In this document: in pieces, positions 33,356 to 44,857 of the stretch
Position numbering within the stretch: position 1 is the stretch's first letter
How the letters are laid out: each line of letters starts with the position of its first letter
Source: Stereocaulon alpinum
Taxonomy: Eukaryota > Ascomycota > Lecanoromycetes > Lecanorales > Stereocaulaceae
NCBI GenBank assembly: GCA_018257865.1
Contig: JAEUBA010000002.1
Coordinates: forward strand, 1,178,001-1,242,000
Length of the DNA stretch: 64,000 nt
Reading direction: 5' to 3'
Notes under the pieces: model-generated
The model's input: the letters and a program-made list of their open reading frames with translations, nothing else
What the model was told of the DNA's origin: nothing
Database searches by the model: none
Translations under genes and position numbers: made by a program

Positions 33356-33762
33356 CGTGCACAGATATACCAATTAGGATTTTATGATGATTTTATGTAT
33401 ACATGTCTGATGTGTGATGTTCACTTTATGGACCCAGATAAGGCGCTAGACGGTTGGCGTGAGAAAGCATGCTTTGCTTATGGATTGGGGTCCCACAGCG
33501 CTGTGGTGTAGATATACCCCATTGCGTGTTGCTTTCAATACAATGTTGCATATGGAGAGAGCCCGTAGCTAAATGTGGCTGTCTGAAAGAATGGTAAATT
33601 TTTGGTATAAATACAACGTGCATACCGCCTCTAAGTGAAAAGCCAGACTCCCAACGCCATCGCTTCTGATGATTATTAGATCAAGCCGAATATCGTTACT
33701 CCAATGCACCGTCTCATGAACGTTCAGTTATACATTTATCGTATGGAAGAGGTCTTTTTCCG
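33356..33762. other. Convergent 3' region of ADA2 and the WD40-like gene
   Basis: 407 bases between two stop codons; only small unrelated open frames. Confidence 0.5.
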
Positions 33763-36260
33763 TCACAAGAAAGATACACCGGGAATTGTTTTTCTGCCTC
33801 CGATATTCACTGGATATGCCAGGATGCCCTCTTCAGTTGCCACCAATCTACCTCTTTGAATCAGTACTCTTCCTTAGGATAGATTTAATCAACTCACAGA
33901 TTCCTCCCTTCCGGACTCCAGCCAATACCCATAGTAGTCACGCCATCTTCGTTCCTAGGCCGCTGCCTTGTGGGCTCATCCAGCCTCCGTAACAGCACTT
34001 CCCGGTCTATCTCATCATACACGACATCCGCCCTACTTGCCCTGTTCTGCCTCAACGCACGTACATTAGCCTCTCTTGGACGATATACTCTCGCTTCTGC
34101 AGCATCTGCATGTGCGGCTATGGGTTGCTCCCTAGCTCCTTGCAGAGCTTGCATGCGGCGATCTATCGTTGCTTGTGGAACTGCTCTGGCTTGGATACTT
34201 CGTTCCAGATTCCTAGACTGCAGGCTTCGAAGCCGAGCAATTGTTTCGGGAGGCATGTTCGAGGCACCCATTGCGTCTGTTATTGTTTGCCATGGATCTG
34301 TGTCGAGTAGATGGGAGACTGCGTTATCATTGGTGCTGGAAGGTAGACGGGATGGTGAAGCTGAGAGCGTTGGGGTTGCAGTACCTATTGGTGCTAGGCC
34401 GGATGAGGCTTGTGGTGCGGAATTGTTAGAGTGAGGATTGGAATTAGAGATGATTACAGAGCTGCGGCGGCGAGGTTGGTAGGAACGGTCATTCGCACGA
34501 GATCGCTCCCAATTACGTTGGCGCATGAATTCGTGAATGCTCGCTGTGGAGCGGCTTTGAAGGTTGGATGATGGTGTAGGCGAAGGGAGGCCTGTCCAAG
34601 TGTGTGGGTCTGTACTCCTGGTAGGAGTATAGTTGAGACTTACAGGGCCACTCGAAGATGCTTCAGAAGGATCATGACTACCCCCTGGTAGGCGTCTTAG
34701 ACCGATTGAATCAACCAGCTGACGCTCAGTTTCTGTCAGGGCAGTGAGATCCTGCGAAGTAGAGTCAAGAGCTTCACGCTCCAGCCGCCTTCGCGCAGCA
34801 GCGAGCTCCAGGTAGTCTGCGGTGTGGCTTACGGCAGCGAGATGATCTTGTGCTTCCAATGCTTCTCTGTGTCTTTCTACAAACCTGCGTTCTATTTCGA
34901 GCTGCCGCTGCTCCGAGGTGGTATCGTGGTCTTCTACAACGGCTCTGTTGAGATCTGGCGAGTCGGTCTCTAGCTCGATGACTTGCTTCGAATAGAAACC
35001 ATTGCGTAAATCTACCACACATACACGGCCTTGGTCCTCAGCCCAGGCCAAGAGGTCCCACGGAGCGGGCGAAAAACTCATTGATCGCACAGCTCCAACA
35101 AAATTCCCGGGAATAGAGGCTCTCGAAGATTTCAGTACGTCAACTACCGCGTCATCAGGTTCCATGTCATCGTATATCAGCGCAGTGTCGAAGAGGGTAA
35201 TAACACCAGACTGAGAAGCCACTGCGCAGAGATGCCCAGAAGGTGAGAAGGCGGTTGTGAAACAAGCATCGCTGTCATGGTCTGTGAGGCTGAGTTCGGG
35301 CTCTGCGATCTGATGCCACTCATATCTGGCGTATGAATTTTCTCCAGCCGTTGTAGCACCACGTAGGCGGATCCTTCTGCAAAAGAAGGCTCGCCCTTCG
35401 TCACCAACAGCTAGGAGTAGTCTGCCATCTGGCGATATGGAAGCATGGTTCATAGGCGTTTGAAAATCGAGGGTCTCTAATAGTCGCGACTGTGTCAAGG
35501 AGAAAATACGTACGGTTTGATCATTGTTCCTAAGGAGGTTAAGGAGCCATTCGGCACTGATAAATGCTCTTCAACTCACGTTATCACCACGACTATCTCG
35601 TCCCTAAATTCTTTCTGCTCGTTGCGAATGAGATGTATTGTGACCGAATTGACAATTGACCCACCCAATTCATGGGTTTGCAGCTCATACCTTGTAGAAG
35701 ATCCACCTAGGTAATGGCCCCATTGCGAAGTGCGCCGTAAGTCGTGGAGTGAGCGTCGAGACTCCGGGTCCAGGTCTAATGGTAACAGATCGTCGACTTC
35801 AGCATGCTGCTGAAGAGCTGTCCCTCGCTCGTCGATGCTTATGAAGGCGCACCGCCCGTGCTTCTCTCCTCCCACGCATATCCATCCATAACCGGCATCG
35901 AGACAGAAGGGTTTGAAAGGTAGGCTCTTTATCAAGGTACGCTTCCGTGTGGTCACATTGAGTGCAAAGACCTCATATTCAGAGGCGTAGTAGATGATGT
36001 TGGGGTCTTTCGTGCTTATGAAGTTCTTCAGCTGGTTATGCCTTTTTCCTATTAGTCCAAACTACATACTGTTCAGTAATGATTTCCAGAGACAACACAT
36101 ACCGCTGCTGTATTCTAGCTGCATAGAAAATCCCCTCGGAAGAACGAATCAGTGACTGCGTTTCACATGGTCTGTTTATAACTGCGCATTAATCCGATGT
36201 TTTTGACACTCAAGATACTTCCGTCACCTTGGGCACTTACCTAGTAAAATCAATGGGCAT
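33763..36260 (-). CDS. WD40-like beta-propeller protein (fungal DUF2415 type)
   Basis: Five exons, 36260-36241, 36171-36103, 36041-35580, 35529-33898 and 33847-33763, give 755 residues. The N-terminus (MPIDFTRPCETQSLIRSSEG) is followed by propeller-like strands: NIIYYASEYEVFALNVTTRK, GYGWICVGGEKHGRCAFISI, VTIHLIRNEQKEFRDEIVVV, NNDQTVRIFSL, MNHASISPDGRLLLAVGDEG, CFTTAFSPSGHLCAVASQSG and VRSMSFSPAPWDLLAWAEDQ. After a long low-complexity insert the last blade TTMGIGWSPEGRNLLVATEE closes the propeller; this is the DUF2415 hallmark. The role is unknown; related proteins are predicted to be nuclear scaffolds. The third acceptor reads AAAAAG, not YAG. The C-terminus lies in a separate 85-base exon, and the gene is divergent from SSC1. 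Confidence 0.85.
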
Positions 36261-36542
36261 GGTGTAAAGGTGAGGGAGGACTATGTACCCTGAGCATGTT
36301 TGGGCATTACTGGTTGCATGCCCTGTTCAATCAAGGGAAGCTTGCTCGGTGTTTGTGACGACGATTTGCCGTTGCCCGTAGGGCTGAGAAACTTTGCGCT
36401 AGAAGGCTGGAATCGTTGGAACAATTTTTCCATTCGACTTCATCATTTGCGCCTCCCACTCCTCCCATACACTTCTCCACACAACTCCATCACTACTTGG
36501 TACCATTTCTTCGATCAGCACTGGTAATAGAATAACTCGAAG

Positions 36543-38772
36543 ATGCTTTCGTCGAGGCTGGCAAGATCGGTAAAGGATCTCACACTCAGACATCAGAAGG
36601 GCATAGAAGCTAATGTACAAGCTCTAGCTACCTCGCACGACCTCCGCTTTCTCACGCTCCTCCTTTACGCGCTCTCCTCTAGTATCGTCCTTTGCTCGAT
36701 TTCAGTCAACTGGTGGTGAGGAAAAAATAAAGGGTCAAGTTATCGGCATTGATCTTGGTGAGTCGAGAGTGGTTTTGCCCCAGCTTGACAGGTAGACTTA
36801 CTTACACTTCGCCTAGGAACTACCAACTCGGCTGTCGCTGTTCTAGAAGGCAAAATACCTAAAATAATAGAAAACTCAGAAGGTCTGATATCCTGGAAAA
36901 GCTCTGTTCTCCGATTTTCAATACTGATATTCTGCCTCAGGGACACGGACAACTCCTTCGGTAGTGGCTTTTGCTCAAGATGGAGAGCGACTGGTCGGTA
37001 TATCAGCTAAGCGTCAAGCTGTCGTGAACCCCGAGAATACACTATTCGCTACTAAGCGTCTCATTGGCCGCAAGTACACCGATGCTGAATGTCAGCGAGA
37101 CATTAAAGAGGTGCCATACAAGATCGTGCAGCACACTAACGGAGATGCCTGGGTGGAGGCTCGAGGCCAGAAGTACTCACCTTCACAGATAGGTGGCTTC
37201 GTGCTGCAAAAGATGAAGGAGACCGCTGAAGCCTATCTGAACAAGAGCATCAAGAACGGCGTTGTCACTGTGCCCGCTTACTTCAACGACTCTCAGCGGC
37301 AGGCTACCAAAGACGCTGGTCAAATCGCTGGTCTCAACGTTTTGCGGGTTGTGAACGAACCAACAGCCGCGGCACTTGCGTACGGTCTGGAGAAGGAAGA
37401 CGATCGTGTGATCGCGGTCTACGACTTGGGTGGAGGAACCTTTGATATCTCAATCCTTGAGATCCAGAAGGGTGTTTTCGAAGTTAAGTCGACCAACGGC
37501 GATACTCACTTAGGCGGCGAGGACTTTGATATCAATCTGGTCCGTCACTTAGTCCAGTCGTTTAAGAAAGATTCTGGTATCGACCTGTCGAACGACCGGA
37601 TGGCCATCCAACGTATCCGTGAAGCAGCTGAGAAAGCCAAGATCGAGCTTTCGTCAACTTTGCAAACGGATATTAACCTGCCCTACATCACCGCAGACGC
37701 TTCAGGACCCAAGCACATCAACATGAAGATGTCCAGATCACAGCTTGAGAGTCTGGTGGAGCCATTGATTGGCCGTACTATCGATCCAGTAAGGAAAGCA
37801 TTAAAGGATGCCAACCTCCAGGCCAAAGACATTCAGGAAGTCATTCTCGTTGGTGGTATGACCCGCATGCCAAAAGTCACGGAATCAGTCAAGAGTATTT
37901 TCGGTCGTGACCCAGCAAAATCTGTAAACCCTGACGAAGCTGTTGCAATTGGTGCTGCCATCCAAGGTGCTGTTCTAGCCGGCGAAGTTATGGATGTCCT
38001 TCTCCTTGATGTTACGCCTCTGTCTCTTGGTATCGAAACCCTCGGCGGTGTCTTCACTCGTTTGATCAACCGAAACACCACTATTCCCACTAAGAAATCG
38101 CAGATCTTCTCGACCGCAGCAGATTTCCAAACCGCCGTTGAGATTAAAGTCTACCAGGGTGAGCGTGAGCTTGTCCGCGACAACAAATTGTTAGGAAACT
38201 TCCAGCTTGTTGGCATCCCACCTGCGCACCGAGGCGTACCTCAAGTCGAAGTCACTTTCGACATTGACGCTGACTCAATTGTACATGTACACGCGAAAGA
38301 CAAGTCTACTAACAAGGATCAATCTATCACTATCGCCTCTGGATCAGGCCTTTCAGACGCGGAAATCCAGGGTATGGTGGATGATGCTGAGAAGTATGGA
38401 GAGCAGGACAAGGAGCGCAAGGCTGCCATCGAGGCCGCAAACCGCGCTGACGGTGTGCTCAACGACACTGAGAAGGCATTGAAGGACTTTGCGGATAAGA
38501 TCGATAAGACCGAAGCTGATCAGCTCAAAGAGAAGATTGCGACATTACGAGAGTTTGTTGCAAAGAACCAAACCGGTGAAGGCACAGCCACCGCGGCGGA
38601 GCTTAAGGAGAAAACCGATGAGCTGCAAATGGCGAGCTTGAACCTCTTCGATAAGATGCACAAGGCTAGGACCGAGGAACAGAATACACCACCAGCAGGC
38701 AACGCAGGGGAGACACCACCTGAAGGACAACAGGGCGGCGAGAGCCAAGGCGATGGCGAAAAGAAACCCTAA
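36543..38772 (+). CDS. SSC1: Mitochondrial Hsp70 (matrix chaperone and import motor)
   Basis: Four exons, 36543-36569 (27 bases), 36628-36757, 36817-36882 and 36941-38772, give 684 residues. The N-terminus MLSSRLARSLPRTTSAFSRS is rich in Arg, Ser and Leu with no acidic residues, a classic matrix targeting sequence. It is followed by the ATPase start KGQVIGIDLGTTNSAVAVLE. Further Hsp70 signatures are YDLGGGTFDISILEI and VILVGGMTRMPKV. The substrate-domain start VLLLDVTPLSLGIETLGGVF matches the mitochondrial/DnaK branch, not cytosolic or ER forms, and there is no HDEL-like tail. The protein drives import through TIM44/PAM and folds matrix proteins. The third intron has an uncommon GTCTGA donor. 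Just 282 bases separate it from the divergent WD40-like gene. Confidence 0.96.
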
Positions 38773-39230
38773 GAGATGAGGCCCAAAAGCAATTTCCTAG
38801 GTTCTCGCGTCGTGATCTAGAGACTCCCCGTCCAGCGTCAACTGTACCCATATTCATTCTATGTCGGCGTTTTCATAATAGGGCGCCAGATTCTTCTCCA
38901 ACTATCCTCCTATCTTGATGGACATTGAAGTACTGGACATCATAGCATGGTTGGAGCGCTTCATGTAATTACATAGGTCACGGTAAATCAAACGAACAAA
39001 ACTCCTCTCAATAACATCCAGTCAATTGGTGCTTTCTTTCGGTGTTGCATAATCAACTGGGTTCGCCAAGTATCTCCTGATACACCCTATTGATCAAAGA
39101 TCAGCCCTATCAAAACACCCAAAGCTCCTTCCGCCTCGAACAGTAATTTCAACTCATAACTTCGAGTGAATCCTTTCTTCAAGCACCACTATATGCTCCC
39201 ATAGCGATCAAAGTCCCACAACACGTCAAG
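38773..39230. other. SSC1 3' region and GVP36 promoter
   Basis: 458 bases between codirectional genes; no gene or repeat seen. Confidence 0.5.
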
Positions 39231-40412
39231 ATGGACAAGTTCCAAGCGTTCGGGAAGAACATAACGTGGGGAATCCTCATCTCAGCACTCCAAGAAGCTC
39301 GAACTGTCTAGCTGATGGCTTGGACAGGTCTTCCTTCTCACCGTTCGCAGCCCGAACACAGCAATACGTAAAGGAGCAGCTCGGCACTGCTGATGAGAAG
39401 GTACACCGATCACCCTCTCCCAGCATCCAGATACATTCACAAGCCGAAGCTAATCGTGGGGCCCTAGACTGAGCTCCCACCTGACTACATCGAGCTGGAG
39501 AAACGTGTCGATGCCCTGAAGCAAGTCCACCAGAAGCTTCTCCAAGTCACGTAAGACTCCATTCCTACTAAGGTAGCCATCTTCCAACATCGGGACTAAC
39601 AATCTGAAGATCGCAATATACGAACGAAGCCTACGACTATCCCCCCAACATCCGCGAGTCCTTCAATGACCTTGGCCGCACCATTACCGACAAAGTCAAT
39701 CTTCTCTCCCATGCCACCTCTCCCGCAGAAGCCCAAGCAGCACTTACGGCCCCACCGAGCGCAAAGCCTCAACCCAAGACTTTCCCCCATGCTATTGCTC
39801 GCGCCTCCCTAGCTGGCAGTCAGCTCCTCGTCCAAACCCACCCCTCCGGCACCGAAGACCCGCTCGCTACTGCTCTGGAGAAATATGCCTTGGCGAGCGA
39901 GAAAGTGGGAGAGGCGAGACTTGCGCAGGATCAACAGATCCAGCAAAGATTTCTAGCGGGATGGAGCACGACGCTAAATACTAATTTGATGTTTGCCACA
40001 CGGGCAAGACGGGGCGTGGAGAATGCGAGGTTAGGGTTGGATGCGACGAAGAGTAAGGGGAAGAGTGGGGGGAAAGGGGAGGAAGACTTGCCGATGAGTG
40101 ATGAGTTGAGGGCTGAGGTTGAGGGAAAGGAGGATGAGTTTGTGGGCGTTACGGAGGAGGCTGTGGGTGTTATGAAGAACGTGGGTGCCTCCTTGAGTGT
40201 TTGTTTGTTTGTTCACGTGGACAAGTGCTGACAGATGGTCAACGTAGGTCCTCGATACCCCTGAGCCGCTCCGCAATCTAGCAGATCTCATTGCTGCGCA
40301 GCTTGAATTCCACAAGAAGGCTTATGAGATTTTGAGCGAGTTGGCGCCTGTGGTTGACGGCCTACAGGTCGAGCAGGAGGCGAGCTACAGGAAGAGCCGT
40401 GAAGGTGCTTGA
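39231..40412 (+). CDS. GVP36: BAR-domain protein, Gvp36 family
   Basis: Five exons, 39231-39265, 39328-39400, 39468-39550, 39610-40180 and 40248-40412, give 308 residues. The family pattern is SPFAARTQQYVKEQLGTADE, LPPDYIELEKRVDALKQVHQ, TSQYTNEAYDYPPNIRESFN, ALTAPPSAKPQPKTFPHAIA, then FLAGWSTTLNTNLMFATRAR and NVLDTPEPLRNLADLIAAQL. The BAR domain is nearly the whole protein and binds curved membranes. Yeast Gvp36 is found on Golgi vesicles and affects endocytosis and vacuole shape. The acceptor of the third intron is CTGAAG, preceded by an ACTAAC branch site nine bases upstream. The second acceptor has two near choices (CCCTAG or ACTGAG); the first keeps the T-x-LPPDY motif. Confidence 0.9.
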
Positions 40413-41124
40413 TTGGGATGAGGAGGAAATTCTACGATGGCTCCTGGTGGTTACAATTCTCGTAGGTAACAATTACATTGAGGACTCCTTCGTGGGCCGG
40501 GGTTTGAGTCTATGCGTCTGTTTTCGATCTCGGTGGTCAATTTTTATCTCCATGAACGGTTTTACAGGATACAGTATCTTAAGAACAACGGATTATGTTC
40601 CTCCAGAACGTTTTCGTAGCACAAGGTGACTTGATGATGATGATGAAGCCTCGTGAATTGACATTACTAAGTGGTTTCTATAACGCTGCGGCACCCAGAT
40701 ATTCAAGGCTCCATGGCCCTCCAATCCCTCCCATCAGCCCTTCATTCCCGGACTATTTAGTAGTGTCTCTCGACACTACTCAAGCCCTACAGGGCCATCT
40801 CGCCAACACAACGTTCTATTACACTGCAGCTAGCGAGGCGACTTTGGATAAGTTCAACATTCTACAACATGCCCAGTGGTGTTGTTGGCTAAGCATTCAT
40901 CTTCATGTGGCCTTATCTTCAGACCATAAACGTCTTGACTGGCCTCTCCTAGTCTCCGAGAGCCAGCTGTTGACGTCCGAGCTTCAGGCTTATAGCCAGG
41001 ACTGTTGGCCGATCTTCGGTGCTGGATCCCTTGAAGGATGCCAGGACTGATCACCTATGAGTCTGGGCTTTCCGTACATACACACCCACGGGTCAGAAGT
41101 CTTCCTCGGAGTTGGAGCGTCCAA
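40413..41124. other. Convergent 3' region of GVP36 and ARV1
   Basis: 712 bases between two stop codons. A plus-strand open frame of 151 codons (40595-41050) has no family pattern, signal peptide or intron support and is not called. Confidence 0.45.
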
Positions 41125-42284
41125 TCACGCTCCGTCTTGCAGCCCAACGGCCTCCAATATCGCAGTACTAATGACCCATCTCACGGCCCCGCCAGCAGTC
41201 ACAAGGCCTCCAGCACTCAGATACCCACAACCTAACAGTATCCTTAGCGCCTCCAGATTCTGCACAGCGACTGCCCAAGACACACCCCTGCGAACCCAAT
41301 CGACACCACGGCCTTGCGTAGAGAGGAAGCCAGATGTGAAAGCTACGCTTGAGCTGTTCAGGGGCGACTGTGAAAGGCTTGAAGAATCAGACGCGTCTTC
41401 GTATTTCCATACCACCATCAGGATGGGGAACAGAGACATGCACGAGGAGACGAAGAGGGCAGTGGAGACGGCATTGGGCGTGGGCTTCTTTGGCGGGGTT
41501 GGAAAGGGGGCAGAATTGGGATTGCTGGGGTAGTTATTGGGGCTGCCCTGGTTGCTGTCCTCGTCGTTTGCTGGACCGCCTAATTTCCATAGACTAGCCA
41601 GCCATCTGATGGTTAGGTGCTGCGACAACGTCGTGAGGGTGCAGAAGAACAGGTAGAAGCCGTATTGGAGAAGTATGGGAAGCGTTGGGATGGGTGATTT
41701 GGAGGTAAAGGAAGGTGGGAGAGACTCTATGTGGGACCAGGTTAGGTAAACGTCGAAGAGGAGGAGGAGGGTGCCAAGGCGAAGGATAGATGGCTGGAGA
41801 TGGAAGGTTAGTAGTTTGTTTGGGCGATCGCTGGGGAGTAAAGAAGCATACATCGAATTCGTCGTCGTCGCGGGAGAGGCGATTGAAGAGGAGATGTCGG
41901 TAGACCTAATGTTGGAACCCGATTCTTAGCCTTCTCTTGGCTCTAGATCCTGAGCTTTCTCCATACACATTGACTTACCTGAGGCTTCACAAGCACCAAA
42001 TCAATGAATAGCACCACAAAGTCATGCTCCACATACTTGTCCGCAAACCGCTTGCACCGCGGACATTGCATCAGCCTCACATCGCTACCAGTGCCAGTGT
42101 TCTTAGGCTTAGTCTTAGTTTCTGGAGCCTTGTGTGCATTCGTATTAGGCTTGTGGGGACTGGTCAGGCCGGTGAGGTTTGGGATAGATGGTTTAGGCGT
42201 AGGTGCGGCGCTCTTAGGGTTTCCGCTGTGGAGGACGTGGTAAAGTTGAGAGACAGGATAGCAGCACTCAATGCAAATTGGCAT
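41125..42284 (-). CDS. ARV1: ARV1, lipid and sterol homeostasis protein
   Basis: Three exons, 42284-41979, 41905-41852 and 41793-41125, give 342 residues. The Arv1 homology domain starts MPICIEC (C4, C7), continues with MQCPRCKRFADKYVEHDFVV (C74, C77) and LFIDLVLVKPQ^VYRHLLFNRL. Several membrane helices follow (PSILRLGTLLLLFDVYLTW and later segments). Arv1 is an ER membrane protein for sterol distribution and GPI-anchor supply. Between the two zinc-binding pairs there are 66 residues; most Arv1 proteins have far fewer, so an extra Pro/Thr/Lys-rich loop is present. The intron that ends exon 2 is small, and its removal joins DDDEFD to PSILRLG. Confidence 0.92.
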
Positions 42285-43163
42285 GCTGCAGTGATGCGAA
42301 GTGTTACATGACGAAAGTTCAATGCGGATTTGGAAAGCTCGAGGTCACTGACTTACTACTGACGCTCACGAAACCATGCTTAAGTTGGCGAGGCACGTCG
42401 AGGGTGACAAGAATTATACTACGGTACCCCAAAATGGTACCGGAACGCGGGCCCCGGAGCGGCTCTAAGTTACTCCGTGCGCACCCCCTAGCAGCTGTAC
42501 GGCCTGTACATACTAATCTCGCTCCATGGGCTCGCTTAGGGGGCGCCCTTACCCAAAGGAACATGCAAACCTTTTGTGTCCGAGGCGTCGAAGGTTACGC
42601 TATGGTATATGCTGCACTCAGTGTTGCTTGGATATACTGTCAAAGTATATGGTGTGGTCGTCAGTATGTCTTGTATTCATTACTATCCGTTCGCTAGACA
42701 TGAGACGTGCTGCCACCAAAATCACAATTACCGACCGGAGTTGTAAATTCACCATACTCCGCTTAGCTTCTGGTGTATAGATTGGCAAGCTTGGTGTGTA
42801 CCATAAGCATCTTGCATAGATGAACAAGCTCGTTGATACCCAGCTTCCTGCATGATCGAAGCAACGTAGTCATAGCCTTGTAAGATTATCGTACTGCTTC
42901 CTGAAGCCTGAGGAGCGGCGGCTGTCTTCAGTCACACGGGAATAGGCGGAGTGAATTTCGCACAGCTCGAGGAATAGGTGTGGTTTGATTGCAAGTTATG
43001 GAGAAAGGAGGGTAAGTCGCTGATCGTAACATAAACAATGATCCATCACAAGGCCTTCGGTATCAGTGAGGAGCCTCGAGAGGACCTATGTCAAAGTCGC
43101 CAGCATGCCTTTCATCAATTTCGAGTTGGAAGCTGCACGAGGTCAGCTCGTGACATGTGCCGA
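42285..43163. other. Intergenic region upstream of ARV1
   Basis: 879 bases between the ARV1 start and the stop of the Arg-rich gene. GGTACC occurs twice close together near 42430. No gene or repeat recognised. Confidence 0.5.
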
Positions 43164-44857
43164 TTACCGTACGAAGGCCATGTTACCTCGACGGTCCTTC
43201 TCAATCTTGACATCCTTTTCCTTCCCGCCACGCCTCTCAATGATGACCTCGTCTTCTTCACGGTCCCTGTACTTGGTCGATTTCCTTTCATGCTCTCGTT
43301 CCTTCTTCAACCTCCGTTTCTCGGCTTCGAGTTCCTTGATCTCGGTCTTGATGTCCCTCTCGCTCCGCTCCTTTTCACGATGTGGGATGACAAGAGCGAG
43401 GGGGCCAGTATGCATGGCATTGGATTCACCAATTTCTTCGACGAAAGCGCCGCTAGTAGAACGAGATCGATGACGGGACTTGTTGCGAGTGGATTTCCGT
43501 TCAATCTCGATAGAGGTAGAGCTACTTGACTCACTCCCGGATTCGGAGTGTCCACCCTTGGTCGAGTGACCGCCCTTTGTAGAGTGGCCCCCTTTATGTG
43601 AGCGACCACCATGTGTGGAGTGGCCGCCATGGGATTTGCTCCTACTATGCCTGCTATGGCTGGATCTGACTTCGAGGTGACTTGACTTACCTCCGCCGTG
43701 AGAAGATTTCGCGCCGTGTTCGGAAAGACCACCTCCATGTTCAGAGCCGCCACCAATAGCACCACTCATAACATCCCATTCGCGAACTGAACGTGGAACT
43801 TCTATTGGTGGAGGTGGAATAATTATTTCGCGACGCTCGATGATCTCCTCCTCTCGCGGAGGTGGTGGAGCTTCAATCATATATGTAGTGCGGCCTGTTG
43901 AATGGTAAGCAGCTGCAATAGATGGCAGAATATAACGGCGAGGACCACTTACTTGCGCCACGATTCATTTCTTTGCTAACACTAATGACCTCATCGATCT
44001 GTTCCTTTCCCAGAGCTTTCAGAATAATGACTAGGTCTCCCTAGCAAAAGTTAGTGTTCTAACTCGAAAGGGATCGACCGAAGACTCACCTCCTCTTCAA
44101 AGGGATAGCCGAGCTCTATGATTGCTCTCTTATTCACCAACCGTCCCGGCATCTTAGTCTTGCCTCTCCTCGGGAACGGCTCTTCTTCCTGATACTCGAT
44201 GGTCTCTTTCTCTTCGAATTGCTCTTCTCCACCTCGTCTTCGCCTGTCAATGATGATCTCCCTCTCCTTCCAGCCTCTGAACTCTTCATCACCGTAGTAG
44301 TCTGGCTCAGCGATTCTAATGTCTTCGAAATCCCGCTCATACCTTGGCGGGCTTCTCCTACGTCTCCTAGGACCAGGCATCTGAATAACCTCTGGCGGCT
44401 CCCGAGAAAACCTTGGCAAAGGCTTTCGGTCGAACGTGTCGAGACTGCTCTGCCGTCGTATAATGCCTGGCCGAGGTGGGGCTCTTCTCGCTGCACTACC
44501 ACGGTCAAGTGGTATGATGCGTCCGCCTCTATCCGGGCTGCTTTCGAAGCTATCGATCTCCTCCTCGTAATATCTCTCTTGTCTGGGCGCACGTCTCGCA
44601 GGTGGACCGTAGCGTTCTTCGGCAAAGAAATGGTCTTTCTCTTCGAAACGTTCCCCGCGGCCACCGCGAGGCGGGGGATAATCGAAGTCATCGTACGCTC
44701 TATCACGGGGAGGACGGGGTGCAAAGCGCTCATGTTCTTCGAAGCGGTCACGTTCGATTACCTGACGACCTCCTCGCTCGCGATTGAACCTTTCGGGGTC
44801 CCAGCGCTCGGGCTCACGACGCCCACGCCCACCATAATCACCACCGTAGTGGGACAT
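43164..44857 (-). CDS. Arg/Glu-rich fungal protein (DUF8035-like)
   Basis: Three exons, 44857-44090, 44040-43953 and 43894-43164, give 528 residues. The N-terminal 225 residues are a low-complexity Arg/Glu/Pro/Tyr region (MSHYGGDYGGRGRREPERWD). A short ordered block at about 230-286 (PGRLVNKRAIIELGYPFEEE, then GDLVIILKALGKEQIDEVIS) is the conserved core seen in many Pezizomycotina proteins. It is followed by a second low-complexity region with His/Ser/Gly repeats (HSTKGG units) and a Lys/Arg/Glu coiled-coil-like tail. No catalytic motif is present. A nuclear or RNA-associated role is only a guess from composition. A further 3' intron (CG^GTAATC at 43165) is possible, so the exact end is uncertain. 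Confidence 0.75.

Noticed and set aside
40595..41050. 151-codon plus-strand open frame
   Set aside because: Lies between two convergent genes and shows no domain; no basis to call it.
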